From assembly GCF_001613245.1 (NCBI RefSeq), contig NZ_BDBZ01000043.1, positions 1 to 39,723 of the forward strand: a stretch of DNA of 39,723 nt, read 5' to 3'. The position numbers and the translations under genes are program-made. The notes beneath the pieces are model-generated. The model ran no database searches. It saw nothing but the letters and a program-made list of their open reading frames with translations, and was not told the origin of the DNA. This DNA comes from Nocardia speluncae NBRC 108251 (GTDB lineage Bacteria > Actinomycetota > Actinomycetes > Mycobacteriales > Mycobacteriaceae). Below are positions 24,572-33,085 of the stretch, in pieces. Within the stretch, counting starts at the first letter, position 1. Every line of letters begins with the position of its first letter.

Positions 24572-24611
24572 AGCGCAAGGTAGTTGAGTACAGCGCAAGG
24601 CAGATGAGTAT
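24572..24611 (+). repeat. Two-unit 20-bp direct tandem repeat
   Basis: Units AGCGCAAGGTAGTTGAGTAC and AGCGCAAGGCAGATGAGTAT match at 17 of 20 positions. They lie between the stop of the membrane-protein gene and the convergent iminopeptidase gene. Meaning unknown. Confidence 0.6.
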
Positions 24612-24642
24612 ATTGCCGCCGTACGACCTGGAGAAGGCCGAA

Positions 24643-25614
24643 TCAACGGGCGAATCGATCGATCGATTCGAAGATTGCCGCCCGCATCGCCGGGCTGCCG
24701 GTATGGCCGGAATCGTCGATGATCCGGAGTTCGGCTTCCGGCCAGGCCCGAGCGAGTTCCCAGGCTGTGCGTAGTGGAGCGGACAGGTCGAGACGGCCGT
24801 GGATGAGAACGCCCGGTATTCCGGTGAGCCGGTGTGCGTTGCGCAGTAGTCGGTCGTGGTCGAGCCAGCCGTTGTGCGCGAAGTAGTGCGTGCAGATGCG
24901 GACGAATGCCATCAGCGCGGCATCAGGTTGCGCGGTGTATTGGCCCGGCTTACCGAGTGTTTCGTGGGCGATGACTGCGTCCTCCCAGGCGCACCAGTTG
25001 CGGGCGGCCGTCTCGCGGACCGCCGGATAGTCGTGTTCCATCAGCCGCCGGTACGCCTCGACCAGGTTTCCGTCCCGGTCCTCGGTGGGGGCGCCGTTGC
25101 GAAACCGCTCCCATTCGATCGGTAGTAGTAGTCGGAGGCCGTGGTACAGCCAGTCGATCTCCTGGGGGCGGGTCATCGTCACGCCGACCAGAACGATCCC
25201 GCTGACCCGCTCCGGGTGACGTTCGGCGTAGGCGAGGATCAGCGTGGAACCCCATGAACCGCCGTAGAGCAGCCAGCGCTCGATACCGAGATGTTCTCGC
25301 AGCCGCTCCATATCGGCGATCAGATGATCAGTGGTGTTGTGCGCCATATCGGTCGACGGATGCGAGGCGTGCGGCCGGCTCTCGCCGCAGCCACGCTGGT
25401 CGAACAGCACGATCCGGAACACGTCCGGGTCGAACGTCCGGCGCGCTCCCCGGCTGCCGCCGGCGCCGGGGCCGCCGTGCACGACGAGAGCGGGGCGCCC
25501 GTGCGGGTTTCCGCTCGTCTCCCAATACATCTGGTTCTCGTCGCCGACATCGAGCAGCCCGGACGCATAGGGCTCGCTATCGGGGAACGGCAGTTTCGGC
25601 TGCGAGATCGGCAC
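24643..25614 (-). CDS. pip: Proline iminopeptidase
   Basis: A 323-residue serine peptidase of the S33 alpha/beta-hydrolase family that removes N-terminal proline. Motifs are HGGPG (46-50, oxyanion hole), GGSWGS with nucleophile Ser120, Asp276 (GRLDLS) and His304 (SGHTGS), plus the Pip-specific FDQRGCGES and GVTMTRPQEIDWLY blocks. The start is probably GTG 25614 (VPISQPKLPFPDSEPY), where the Pip homology begins; TTG 25623 is another option. No strong Shine-Dalgarno is visible for either. It is separated from the upstream catabolic operon by two hairpins, so it is likely an independent unit. Confidence 0.9.
   Translation of the reverse strand: MPISQPKLPFPDSEPYASGLLDVGDENQMYWETSGNPHGRPALVVHGGPGAGGSRGARRTFDPDVFRIVLFDQRGCGESRPHASHPSTDMAHNTTDHLIADMERLREHLGIERWLLYGGSWGSTLILAYAERHPERVSGIVLVGVTMTRPQEIDWLYHGLRLLLPIEWERFRNGAPTEDRDGNLVEAYRRLMEHDYPAVRETAARNWCAWEDAVIAHETLGKPGQYTAQPDAALMAFVRICTHYFAHNGWLDHDRLLRNAHRLTGIPGVLIHGRLDLSAPLRTAWELARAWPEAELRIIDDSGHTGSPAMRAAIFESIDRFAR
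24651..24670. repeat. Perfect 20-bp palindrome at the 3' end of pip
   Basis: The arms CGAATCGATC and GATCGATTCG are directly adjacent with no spacer, inside the last codons of the iminopeptidase gene and 40 bases from the direct repeat. It may act in transcription termination between convergent genes. Confidence 0.6.
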
Positions 25615-25673
25615 AACGACCAACGGTAGCGAAGCTCGGAGTCGCGCTGGACCACTTCTCGCCGGGCACGGGT

Positions 25674-25756
25674 CCGGCGCCGCTCTCCGGAATGAAGCGA
25701 GAGCGGCGCCGGAGTTCGATGCGATGGCGCCGCGTGAACCCTCATCGATCACGCGG
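25674..25756 (-). terminator. Tandem hairpins after the MFS-ended operon
   Basis: The first hairpin has perfect 14-bp arms, CCGGCGCCGCTCTC (25674-25687) and GAGAGCGGCGCCGG (25699-25712), with an 11-base loop. The second has 8-bp arms CCGCGTGA (25730-25737) and TCACGCGG (25749-25756). They fill the gap between the MFS gene stop and the iminopeptidase start and should end the minus-strand catabolic operon. Confidence 0.7.
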
Positions 25757-25794
25757 TGCCGTCTCGGTCGGTATGCGATGGGCACACCGGGGGA

Positions 25795-27081
25795 TTACTT
25801 CGCTGGCGCGAGTTCCTGATCGGGCCCGATCTGCGGGCGTTCCGGCTCCTTCGTGAAGAAGAGCATTGCCATCGCGCCGATCAGGCAGAGGACCGTCATA
25901 ACGATGAATCCGCCGTTGTAGGTGCCCGTGCGGCCGACGATGAAGCCCATCACCGCGGGGGCGATGATGCCGGACAGGGCGAAGCAGGCGTCGGCGAAAC
26001 CGGCAGCCGTGCCGGGCTGACTCGGCGCCGCGTCGATCGAGGCAACCCACCAGATGCCACCGGTGATGAACCCGAAGCCGACACCGGCCGAGATGCAGAT
26101 CAAAGCAATGATGAGGTTGCTGCCGAAGAACAGGATCGGCAGGATCGAGATACCGGCGAGCAGCAACGCCACACCGATGATCACGAACCGGGAGCGGATG
26201 CTCTGCGTGCGTTTGTACACCCGGTCGACGAGGATGCCACCGAGCAGCGCACCAACCACACCGGCGGCCCACGGCGCCACCGAGAACGCGCCGACTTCCT
26301 TGATGGAGAGGCCGAATTCGTGTTCCAGGTACTGCGGGAGCCAGTACATGAACGCCCAGAACATGAAGCCCCAGGCGAAGTAGCCGAGGCCGACCAGCCA
26401 CAGGTTGCGGTTGCGCAGGATCTCGCCCCAGTCGGTGCTGGATTCTTGACCGCTGTCCTCACCCTCGGTCTGCCCGGACCGGATGTAGTCCAGTTCCTCC
26501 TTCGAAACGAACGACGCCTCGCTGGGCGAGTTCTTCAGGAACGGGTAGGCGAGGACCACCCACACGAGGCCCGCGACCGCGAGCACCCAGAACATGCCCT
26601 TCCAGCCGGTGAGCGCGATCAGCTGGGTGAGGATCGGGCCACCGACGAGCAGGCTGCCGGAGACGGCGACACCGCCGATGAGGGCGAGTGCTTTACCGCG
26701 TTCGTGGGCGGGCAGCCAGCGGCTGGCGAGCCGGGTGGCCGCCGGGAAGCAGGGCGCTTCGCCGGCTCCGAGGAGGATGCGCAGCAGGATGAGGCCGATG
26801 AACCCACCGGCGAAGGGGGTCAAGGCGGTGGCGGCGGCCCAGATGAACATGCCGACCATGAGCACTTTGCGGGATCCGTACCGGTCGACCAGCGGCCCCG
26901 AGAGCAGGGCGAACAGCATGTAGCCGATCGAGAATGCGGAACTGATCACGCCGTATTGGCCGGACGTGATGCCGAACTCGTCACGCAGGTCGCTGGCCGC
27001 GTACGAGATGGCGCTGCGATCGACGTAGTTCACCACCACCAGGCCCAGGATGATGGTGATTGTCCACCAACGCGATTTCAT
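25795..27081 (-). CDS. MFS transporter, anion:cation symporter type
   Basis: A 428-residue permease with 12 predicted helices of the ACS family (ExuT/GudP/phthalate-permease-like), which import organic anions with protons. The first helix region TITIILGLVVVNYVDRSAIS and the loop 2-3 motif GPLVDRYGSRKVLMVG are typical, as is GAGEAPCFPAATRLASRW in helix 4-5. The start at ATG 27081 has AGGAG at 27089-27093. It is the last gene of the four-gene minus-strand operon, 31 bases after the CoA-transferase gene, so it most likely carries the pathway substrate. ACS members favour carboxylated compounds, which fits the CoA-transferase and lyase encoded nearby. Confidence 0.88.
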   Translation of the reverse strand: MKSRWWTITIILGLVVVNYVDRSAISYAASDLRDEFGITSGQYGVISSAFSIGYMLFALLSGPLVDRYGSRKVLMVGMFIWAAATALTPFAGGFIGLILLRILLGAGEAPCFPAATRLASRWLPAHERGKALALIGGVAVSGSLLVGGPILTQLIALTGWKGMFWVLAVAGLVWVVLAYPFLKNSPSEASFVSKEELDYIRSGQTEGEDSGQESSTDWGEILRNRNLWLVGLGYFAWGFMFWAFMYWLPQYLEHEFGLSIKEVGAFSVAPWAAGVVGALLGGILVDRVYKRTQSIRSRFVIIGVALLLAGISILPILFFGSNLIIALICISAGVGFGFITGGIWWVASIDAAPSQPGTAAGFADACFALSGIIAPAVMGFIVGRTGTYNGGFIVMTVLCLIGAMAMLFFTKEPERPQIGPDQELAPAK

Positions 27082-27112
27082 AGGGAACTCCTCGGATGAA
27101 GCAGTCGCGGGG

Positions 27113-28327
27113 TCAGATGACCCCGCGGGCCCGCAGGTCGTCGATGTCTTCGGGCGTGCGCCCGAGGTGGGTGAGGACCTTGTCGGTATCGGCACCGGCG
27201 GGTCGGCCGGTGTGACGGATCGCACCGGGGGATCGGGACATGCGCCACATGACGTTCTGCATGCGCATGGGGCCGAGCTCGTCGTCGTCGACAGTGGTGA
27301 CCATGTCGGTGGCGACGACCTGGGGATCTTTCAGCAGATCACTCGGCCGGTAGACCGGCGCCACGGCGGCGCCGGCTTCTTCGAAAATGCTGGTGACCTC
27401 GTCGCGAGTGCGTGCGGCGATCCAGCCACCCACGTATTCGTCGAGGAGATCGGCGTGCTCGGCGCGGGTGCGTCCGGTGGCGAACCATTCCTCGTCGATC
27501 ACTTCTGGATGCCCGACGAGCCGCATCACCCGTTCGGCGATGGCCTGCGCGCTGGTGGAGATCGCCAGCCAGTGATCGTCGGCGGTGCGGTACAGGTTGC
27601 GCGGGGCGTTGTTCTGCGACCGGTTGCCGGTGCGCTGTTGGTCTATTCCGAGCTGGTCGGCGTAGATGACACCGGGTCCGACAGCGGTCATGATCGGGCT
27701 GAGCAGATCGAGGTCGACCTCCTGGCCGGTGCCGCCGTTGCGTTCGCGTTCGAACAGTGCCATCGAGACCGCCGACGAACCGGCCACGCCGGCAATGGAA
27801 TCGGCGAGCCCGAAGGCGGGCAGGGTGGGCGGCCCGTCGGGCTGACCGGTGAGATGGGCGAAACCGCTCATCGATTCCACCAGCGTGCCGAACGCGGGGC
27901 GTTTCGCATACGGTCCCTGCTGCCCGAACCCGGTGACCCGCAACATGATCAGGCCCGGGTTACGTTCGGACAGCTCCGCGTAGGAAAGACCCCAGCGTTC
28001 GAATGTGCCCGGCCGGAAGTTCTCGACCACCACATCGGCCTCGGCGGCAAGATCCCGGAAGATCGCCTGCCCGTCGGGCGCGCTCAGGTTCAGGGTGACG
28101 GTCTGCTTGTTGCGGCTGACCATCTTCCACCACAGCGGGATCCCGTCCTTGTCGAGACCGTGCCCGCGCATCCCGTCCGGTTTCTGCGGGTGCTCGATCT
28201 TGATGACTTCGGCGCCGAAATCGCCCAGGATCTGCGCGGTGAGCGGCCCGGCCAGGATGGTGGAGGCATCCAGGACCTTGATACCGCGCAGCGGGCCGGT
28301 CGGCTGTTTCTCGGAGGTCAACTGCAC
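27113..28327 (-). CDS. CaiB/BaiF (class III) CoA-transferase
   Basis: A 404-residue family III CoA-transferase, which moves CoA between carboxylic acids through an aspartyl-CoA intermediate. The likely catalytic Asp176 lies in AFGLADSIAGV. The family blocks VLDASTILAGPLTAQILGDFGAEVIKIE, VENFRPGTFERWGLSY and LRVTGFGQQGPYAKRP (here cited as segments) are intact. It starts 5 bases after the amidohydrolase stop and precedes the MFS gene. In this locus it probably activates a pathway acid to its CoA thioester, which the CitE-like lyase of the divergent operon could then cleave. The exact substrate cannot be read from the sequence; relatives use malate, citramalate, itaconate, oxalate and others. 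Confidence 0.9.
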   Translation of the reverse strand: MQLTSEKQPTGPLRGIKVLDASTILAGPLTAQILGDFGAEVIKIEHPQKPDGMRGHGLDKDGIPLWWKMVSRNKQTVTLNLSAPDGQAIFRDLAAEADVVVENFRPGTFERWGLSYAELSERNPGLIMLRVTGFGQQGPYAKRPAFGTLVESMSGFAHLTGQPDGPPTLPAFGLADSIAGVAGSSAVSMALFERERNGGTGQEVDLDLLSPIMTAVGPGVIYADQLGIDQQRTGNRSQNNAPRNLYRTADDHWLAISTSAQAIAERVMRLVGHPEVIDEEWFATGRTRAEHADLLDEYVGGWIAARTRDEVTSIFEEAGAAVAPVYRPSDLLKDPQVVATDMVTTVDDDELGPMRMQNVMWRMSRSPGAIRHTGRPAGADTDKVLTHLGRTPEDIDDLRARGVI

Positions 28328-28332
28328 ACCTC

Positions 28333-29793
28333 TCAGTACGGCCGGGAGATGTAGTGGCCGGTGGGTTCGCCGGTGACCACACCGTCGGCCAGGACCCGGT
28401 TACCGCGCACGAAGGTGTCGGTGACGGCGGCGCCGAGCTCGAAACCTTCGAACGGGGTGTATTCCTGGGTGGATTCGGAGTCCGCGGCGTGTACGGTCCA
28501 GGTGCGGTTGGGGTCGACGATCGCGATATCGGCGTCGACGCCTTCGGCGAGCCGGCCTTTACCCGGCAGGCCGTAGCGGTCGGCGGGGTTCGAGGCGGTG
28601 AGCTGGGCGATGCGGCGCAGCGACAGACCGCGCTTGCGACCCTCGGTGATCAGGCCGGGCAGCAGGTATTCGGTACCGCCGAAACCGGACTTGGCGGCGA
28701 ACACATCGTCGCGGTCCTCGCCGAATTTCACTTCGTCCTTGCAGCAGGCGTGGTCGGAGACGACCCAGTCGATATTGCCCGCGAGCAGGTGCTCCCACAG
28801 CGCCTCGACGTCCTCGCGCGGGCGGATCGGCGGGTTCACCTTGGCGCCCAGGCCGTTCGCGTTGTCGATATCGGTGAGCAGATGGCCGATGGTGACCTCG
28901 CGGCGGAAGTTCACGTGCGGGAACGCCTCGGCCATCTTCATGGCGGCTTTCAGTGCCTTGGCCGAACTCAGGTGCAGCAGGTTGATATTCGGCAGCCCGG
29001 TCTCGTCGGCGAGGAACGACGCGATGGTCACTGCGAGACCCTCGGAATGCTGCGGGCGTGACGCGCTGTAGGCGGCGAGCCCGGTCAGTGTGCCCTCTTC
29101 TTCGACGAGCTTGGTGTAGGCGCTCATGATCTCGGCGGTCTCACAGTGCAGCGACAGCGAGATGTGCGGCGCGAGTTCGGGGAACTGCTCGCGTGCCTTC
29201 TGCACCCCGCGCATCACGAACTCGAAATGCGCGATGTCGTAGCGCTCGTTCTCGGGGATCATCAGGAAATCGCTCTGCGAGGCCGAGCGGCCGTGCAGGC
29301 CGTGGCTGCCGTAGAACATGAAGATCTTGAACGAGGTCACGCCCTGGTCCGACGCCAGATCACCGATCTCGCCGATGTGCTGCTTGGACATCGGTGCCAG
29401 GTGGAAGGCGTAGTCGATATAACTGCGGCCCGCCGAGGCGTCCAGCACTTCGGGGAAGAAGTCGGCGTAGGGGCCGCCCTTGTTGAGGTAGTACTGGCCG
29501 GTGCGCATATAGGTGAGCGCGGTGGTCACGCCGCCCTGCGCGCTGGCGCGCGATTCGGTCTGCGTGTCCTCGGACAGCGGGTTGTAGATACCCCAGTGCT
29601 GGTGTGCGTCGACAACGCCAGGGAAGACCAGTTTGCCTGTCGCGTCGACAATTTCGGCACCTTCGGCATCCAGATCGGGGCCGATGGCCGCGATCTTGCC
29701 GTCGACGACGAGGATATCCGCGGTTTCGCCCTCGGCGGGAGCCGCGTCGTCGGTGCGTACGACGGTGCCGTTCTTGATCAGGTAGGTGGTCAT
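28333..29793 (-). CDS. Hydantoinase/dihydroorotase-like cyclic amidohydrolase
   Basis: A 486-residue amidohydrolase of the D-hydantoinase/allantoinase/dihydropyrimidinase group, which opens cyclic amides or ureides with two metal ions. Metal-site residues are present: H64-Q-H66 (VDAHQHWG), the lysine expected to be carboxylated (K156 in SFKIFMFYG), H216 (SLHCET), H274 (LLHLSS) and D347 (SDHACC). An N-terminal composite domain strand (LIKNGTVVRTDD) and C-terminal return (GADADIAIVDPN-type) frame the barrel. The insertion FYGSHGLHGRSASQSDFL after the lysine is unusual compared with the hydantoinases I know and may shape the active site. It is second in the minus-strand operon. The substrate is not predictable. 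Confidence 0.87.
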   Translation of the reverse strand: MTTYLIKNGTVVRTDDAAPAEGETADILVVDGKIAAIGPDLDAEGAEIVDATGKLVFPGVVDAHQHWGIYNPLSEDTQTESRASAQGGVTTALTYMRTGQYYLNKGGPYADFFPEVLDASAGRSYIDYAFHLAPMSKQHIGEIGDLASDQGVTSFKIFMFYGSHGLHGRSASQSDFLMIPENERYDIAHFEFVMRGVQKAREQFPELAPHISLSLHCETAEIMSAYTKLVEEEGTLTGLAAYSASRPQHSEGLAVTIASFLADETGLPNINLLHLSSAKALKAAMKMAEAFPHVNFRREVTIGHLLTDIDNANGLGAKVNPPIRPREDVEALWEHLLAGNIDWVVSDHACCKDEVKFGEDRDDVFAAKSGFGGTEYLLPGLITEGRKRGLSLRRIAQLTASNPADRYGLPGKGRLAEGVDADIAIVDPNRTWTVHAADSESTQEYTPFEGFELGAAVTDTFVRGNRVLADGVVTGEPTGHYISRPY

Positions 29794-29853
29794 TTCTTCT
29801 CCTGGCGAATATCTGGACAGTTGTTCTGTTGGGTAGGTGGCTTGCCTGGGGTA

Positions 29854-31221
29854 TCAGACAGCGACGGCGCTGCTCACGTGCTCGGCGGCGAGGAAGGCCA
29901 GACCGAGGGCGGTGATGAGGCCGTTGCCCGCGAGGTAACCGCCGGCGCCGTGGCCGGAGATACCGATGGCGGCGCCGCCGGAGGCGTACAGGCCGGGTAT
30001 CGGGGCGCCGCCCGCGAGCACTCGTGCGTGCTCGTCGACGACGAGACCGCCCTGGGTATGGAAGAGGGCGGGGGTGATGGCGATCGCGATGTAGGGCGCG
30101 GTCAGCGGATGGCGGGTGTCGGTACGGCCCTGCCGGTCGGGCTCTTCCCCGGCCGCGGCGCGCCGGGTCGCGGCGAGTTCGTCGTCGAGTGCCGTGGCGG
30201 GCACACCGATGCTCTCGGCCAGCCCGGTCGCGGTGGCGGACCGGATCAGCGATCCGCTCTCGGCGACGGTCCGGAAATCGTCGAATACCGAGCACAGTTC
30301 CTCGATGTGCTCGTCGATGATGATCCAGCCGGCCCCGCCGGGCCGACCGGCGAGAATCGCGGCGAACTCGGAGTAGCCGGTGGTTTCCGGGGCGAAGCGG
30401 CGACCGGTGCTGTCGACGATGACGCCGCCGTGTACGACGGTCGCCCAGCCGATGAGTGTCTGGCTGCGCGACGACAGTGCGGCATGGCCCTGATAGGCGT
30501 CGAGAAAGGCGCTGTCGGCGCCCAGGTCGCCGCCGATCCGCAGCGCGTCGCCGCGGCTGAACTGGCCGCCGTGGTAGTGGGCGCCGGCGATTTCGGGCAG
30601 ATGGTGGCGCACGAGGCCGCGATCCGCGCCGAACCCGTTCGTCGCCAGCAGCACGGCGCGAGTGGTCAGGTTTTCGCTGTTGCCGTCGGGTGTGGCGATC
30701 TCGACCCCGGTGATCCGGCCGCCGGTGGTGAGCACGTTACGCAGGCTCATCGGTGCGATGAGCTCGATCCGGGGGTGCGCCTGTGCGCGCTGCACCAGGT
30801 GCCGTAGCAGCCGGGAGCCGTGCCGTCCGGGGATGCTGTGGCAGCGGTCGGCGGTGTGGCCGGGGTAGCGGAAATCGGTGACCAGTTCGAGTTCGAGGTC
30901 CTGGTTGTCGGCCAGCCAGGTGACCAGTTGTGCGCTGGTCTCGGCGAGGGCGCGGGACACGCGGCGGTCGGCCGTGCCCCCGGTCTTGCGGGCGATGTCG
31001 TCGAGGAAACGGTCTGGACTGTCCTGAACTCCGGCCGCTTCCTGCCAGCGGGTACCGGCAGCCGGAATCATCGCGGTGCACATCGAGGTGTTGTTGCCGC
31101 GCTGAAAGTGCTCGTCGGCGTCGATCACCAGGACGTTCGCGCCGAGTTCGGCGGCGCGCAGCGCAGCGACAAGTCCGCCGCCCGCGCCGGCGACGACGAG
31201 ATCGAAATCCGGACCGTCCAC
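29854..31221 (-). CDS. FAD-dependent oxidoreductase, fumarate reductase/ketosteroid dehydrogenase-like
   Basis: A 455-residue flavoprotein of the FAD_binding_2 (fumarate reductase/KstD-like) family, which reduces or forms C=C bonds next to carbonyl or carboxyl groups. The FAD-binding DLVVAGAGGGLVAALRAAE is at the N-terminus and the C-terminal FAD loop reads GLYASGGAAIGISGHGAGGY. GTG 31221 is the start, because GGAGGAAG at 31223-31230 precedes it; ATG 31236 would place this site inside the gene. It is the first gene of the minus-strand operon and lies directly behind the promoter region with the IclR-type repeats. No N-terminal heme or iron-sulfur domain or signal peptide is visible, so it is cytoplasmic. 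Confidence 0.85.
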   Translation of the reverse strand: MDGPDFDLVVAGAGGGLVAALRAAELGANVLVIDADEHFQRGNNTSMCTAMIPAAGTRWQEAAGVQDSPDRFLDDIARKTGGTADRRVSRALAETSAQLVTWLADNQDLELELVTDFRYPGHTADRCHSIPGRHGSRLLRHLVQRAQAHPRIELIAPMSLRNVLTTGGRITGVEIATPDGNSENLTTRAVLLATNGFGADRGLVRHHLPEIAGAHYHGGQFSRGDALRIGGDLGADSAFLDAYQGHAALSSRSQTLIGWATVVHGGVIVDSTGRRFAPETTGYSEFAAILAGRPGGAGWIIIDEHIEELCSVFDDFRTVAESGSLIRSATATGLAESIGVPATALDDELAATRRAAAGEEPDRQGRTDTRHPLTAPYIAIAITPALFHTQGGLVVDEHARVLAGGAPIPGLYASGGAAIGISGHGAGGYLAGNGLITALGLAFLAAEHVSSAVAV

Positions 31222-31236
31222 GCTTCCTCCTATCAT

Positions 31237-31253
31237 GTTCCGGCTAGCGGAAC
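31237..31253. promoter_or_regulatory. Candidate IclR operator 1
   Basis: An inverted repeat GTTCCG-N5-CGGAAC, 16 bases upstream of the flavoprotein start. The dyad form and spacing resemble known IclR-family sites. A repressor bound here would block the minus-strand operon. Inference from pattern and context. Confidence 0.55.
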
Positions 31254-31368
31254 GCAAGAATGTGGTCCCCTGCACTATGCACGTTCGGCAATCTGTGCAC
31301 AAGTGCCTGTTGAACGGATTTACTCGTCGGAAACTTGACGAACGGCGGCACAAGGCCGCTAGACAATC

Positions 31369-31385
31369 GTTTCGCTAAGCGGTAC
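31369..31385. promoter_or_regulatory. Candidate IclR operator 2
   Basis: GTTTCG-N5-CGGTAC matches operator 1 at 12 of 17 positions, including all the outer G/C positions of the dyad. It lies 82 bases upstream of the IclR start, on the plus-strand side of the divergent region, and could control the plus-strand operon. Confidence 0.5.
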
Positions 31386-31466
31386 AACTGGTTCAGCGCT
31401 TGGTCGGTCTCGCCTCATGCGGCGGGACCGGCGGAATACGAATCCACCCCGGAGAACGGAGCCACG

Positions 31467-32249
31467 ATGGAGCCCTCGAGTGGCGGCACCACATCCGCCG
31501 CACGGGCAGCGGAGGTACTGCTCGAGTTCGGCCGCCGGTCCAGCGCACTCGGCGTCTCGGAGATCGCCCGCTCGACCGGTATCTCCAAGGCCGTCGCCCA
31601 CCGCATCCTCACGACCTTCGTGGAATGCGGCCTGCTCCTCTACGAGCCCGAAACCCGCCGTTACCTGCTCGGACCCGCCGCCGCGACCCTGGGCGCGCGG
31701 GCCCTGGACGTCTCCCCGCTGCGGCGGATGGCCCGGGAAGCGCTCGTCGAGCTCCAGCGCTCCACCGGCGAGACAGCCACGGTGACCGGACGCCTGCCGG
31801 GTGGCCGGGTGTACCTCGACCAGGTCGAGAGCACGCAGGAAATCAAGATGACCGTCGAACTCGGCCGTCGCTTCGAACTGCACAGCGGCTCGTCGGGACG
31901 GATCATCCTGGCCCACCTCTCGGAGGACGAGCAGGAGGACCTACTGTCCCGTCCGCTGCCACGACTCACCGCCACCACCATCATCGACCCGGACGAGCTA
32001 CGCGCGGCTCTGCGCGAAGCGCGCGAACGCGGGGTGTGCCGGTCGACCGGTGAACGGCAGGAAGGCGCGGGCTCGATCGCGGCACCGGTGTTCGGCGCCG
32101 ACGGCGCGGTGATCGGTTCGGTGTCGGTCTGCGGACCGAGCTACCGGATGACCGAGGAAGCCTGCGACCGGCACGAGAACGTGTTGCGCGAAGCGGCCCA
32201 GCGGGTGTCCCGCGCCCTGGGCCACCGTCCGGCGGTGACGGCGAAATGA
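31467..32249 (+). CDS. IclR family transcriptional regulator
   Basis: A 260-residue regulator. The N-terminal winged helix-turn-helix is at about residues 10-70 (LGVSEIARSTGISKAVAHRIL). The C-terminal IclR effector domain spans about 80-250, with HSGSSGRIILAHLSE and GAGSIAAPVFGADG as family hallmarks. ATG 31467 has GGAGAACGGAG upstream. Its stop overlaps the lyase ATG (32246-32249). Sitting between two divergent catabolic operons, it is the obvious pathway regulator, probably responding to a small organic acid. Confidence 0.9.
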   Translation: MEPSSGGTTSAARAAEVLLEFGRRSSALGVSEIARSTGISKAVAHRILTTFVECGLLLYEPETRRYLLGPAAATLGARALDVSPLRRMAREALVELQRSTGETATVTGRLPGGRVYLDQVESTQEIKMTVELGRRFELHSGSSGRIILAHLSEDEQEDLLSRPLPRLTATTIIDPDELRAALREARERGVCRSTGERQEGAGSIAAPVFGADGAVIGSVSVCGPSYRMTEEACDRHENVLREAAQRVSRALGHRPAVTAK

Positions 32250-33085
32250 CCCCCCGCAGCTGGCTCTACGTGCCGGGGCACCGTGCGGACCGGATCGGCA
32301 AGGCCATCGATAGTGCCGCCGACGCGGTGGTGATCGACCTCGAGGACGCCGTCCCGGTCGGTGCGAAGGACCAGGCGCTCGCCAACGCACTCGAAGCCCT
32401 GTGCGCGGCCCCGCCGGAGCGGCAGGTCTGGCTGCGGCTCAATGCGATCGGGTCGGAGTGGCTCGACCGGGAACTGGCCGCACTCGCCGGCGGGCCCGAT
32501 CCGGCCGGGGTTCGATTGCCGAAATCCGACGACCCCGAATCGGTGGCGGCGACTGCGGAACGCCTCCGCTGCCCTGTGCACGCCACCATCGAATCCGCGG
32601 CCGGCCTGCTCGCGGCCCCGCAGATCGCCCGTTGCCACCCGCGCGTCACCGGAATCGCGCTGGGCGAAGCGGATCTCGCCGCCGATATGCGCACCGAGCC
32701 GGAAGGCCTGGTCTGGGCGCGCGGCTGGATCGTCACCGCGGCCCGCGCGGCCGGACTGTCCTCACCTGTGCAGAGCGTGTGGACGGCTGTGGATGATCCG
32801 GTGGGCCTGGCCGAAACCTCGCGGGCGGGCCTCGCCCAGGGTTTCTTCGGCCGCTCCGTCATCCACCCGAATCAGATCGACATCGTCAATACGGCCTACA
32901 CGCCGACGGCGGAGGAACAGGACCGGGCGCGCCGGATCGTGGACCGCGCGGCCGCGTCCATGGCGGCGGGTGAATCCGCGGTTCTGGACGAGAACGGCAG
33001 ATTCATCGACCCCGCCGTGGTCGCGAACGCCCGCGTGGTCCTCGATCGAGCACAGGCCACAGCAGCACGAGGAGTGAAAGCATGA
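32246..33085 (+). CDS. HpcH/HpaI aldolase / CitE-like CoA-ester lyase
   Basis: A 279-residue TIM-barrel lyase of the CitE family (malyl-CoA or citramalyl-CoA lyase-like), which cleaves hydroxyacyl-CoA esters or hydroxy acids to an acetyl unit and an oxo-acid. It has RSWLYVPGHR, the VIDLEDAVP block, Arg64 (WLRLN), and the Mg-binding pair Glu116 (ATIESAAG) and Asp143 (GEADLAADM). It is coupled on both sides by ATGA overlaps, with the IclR gene upstream and the cyclase gene downstream. A matching CoA-transferase is in the divergent operon, so a CoA-ester substrate is plausible. Confidence 0.87.
   Translation: MTPRSWLYVPGHRADRIGKAIDSAADAVVIDLEDAVPVGAKDQALANALEALCAAPPERQVWLRLNAIGSEWLDRELAALAGGPDPAGVRLPKSDDPESVAATAERLRCPVHATIESAAGLLAAPQIARCHPRVTGIALGEADLAADMRTEPEGLVWARGWIVTAARAAGLSSPVQSVWTAVDDPVGLAETSRAGLAQGFFGRSVIHPNQIDIVNTAYTPTAEEQDRARRIVDRAAASMAAGESAVLDENGRFIDPAVVANARVVLDRAQATAARGVKA

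Noticed and set aside
24572..24611. Possible CRISPR-like repeat
   Set aside because: Only two directly abutting 20-bp units with no spacers and no cas genes.
29146..30807. 553-codon plus-strand frame
   Set aside because: Antisense to the amidohydrolase and flavoprotein genes; no recognisable domain or start context.
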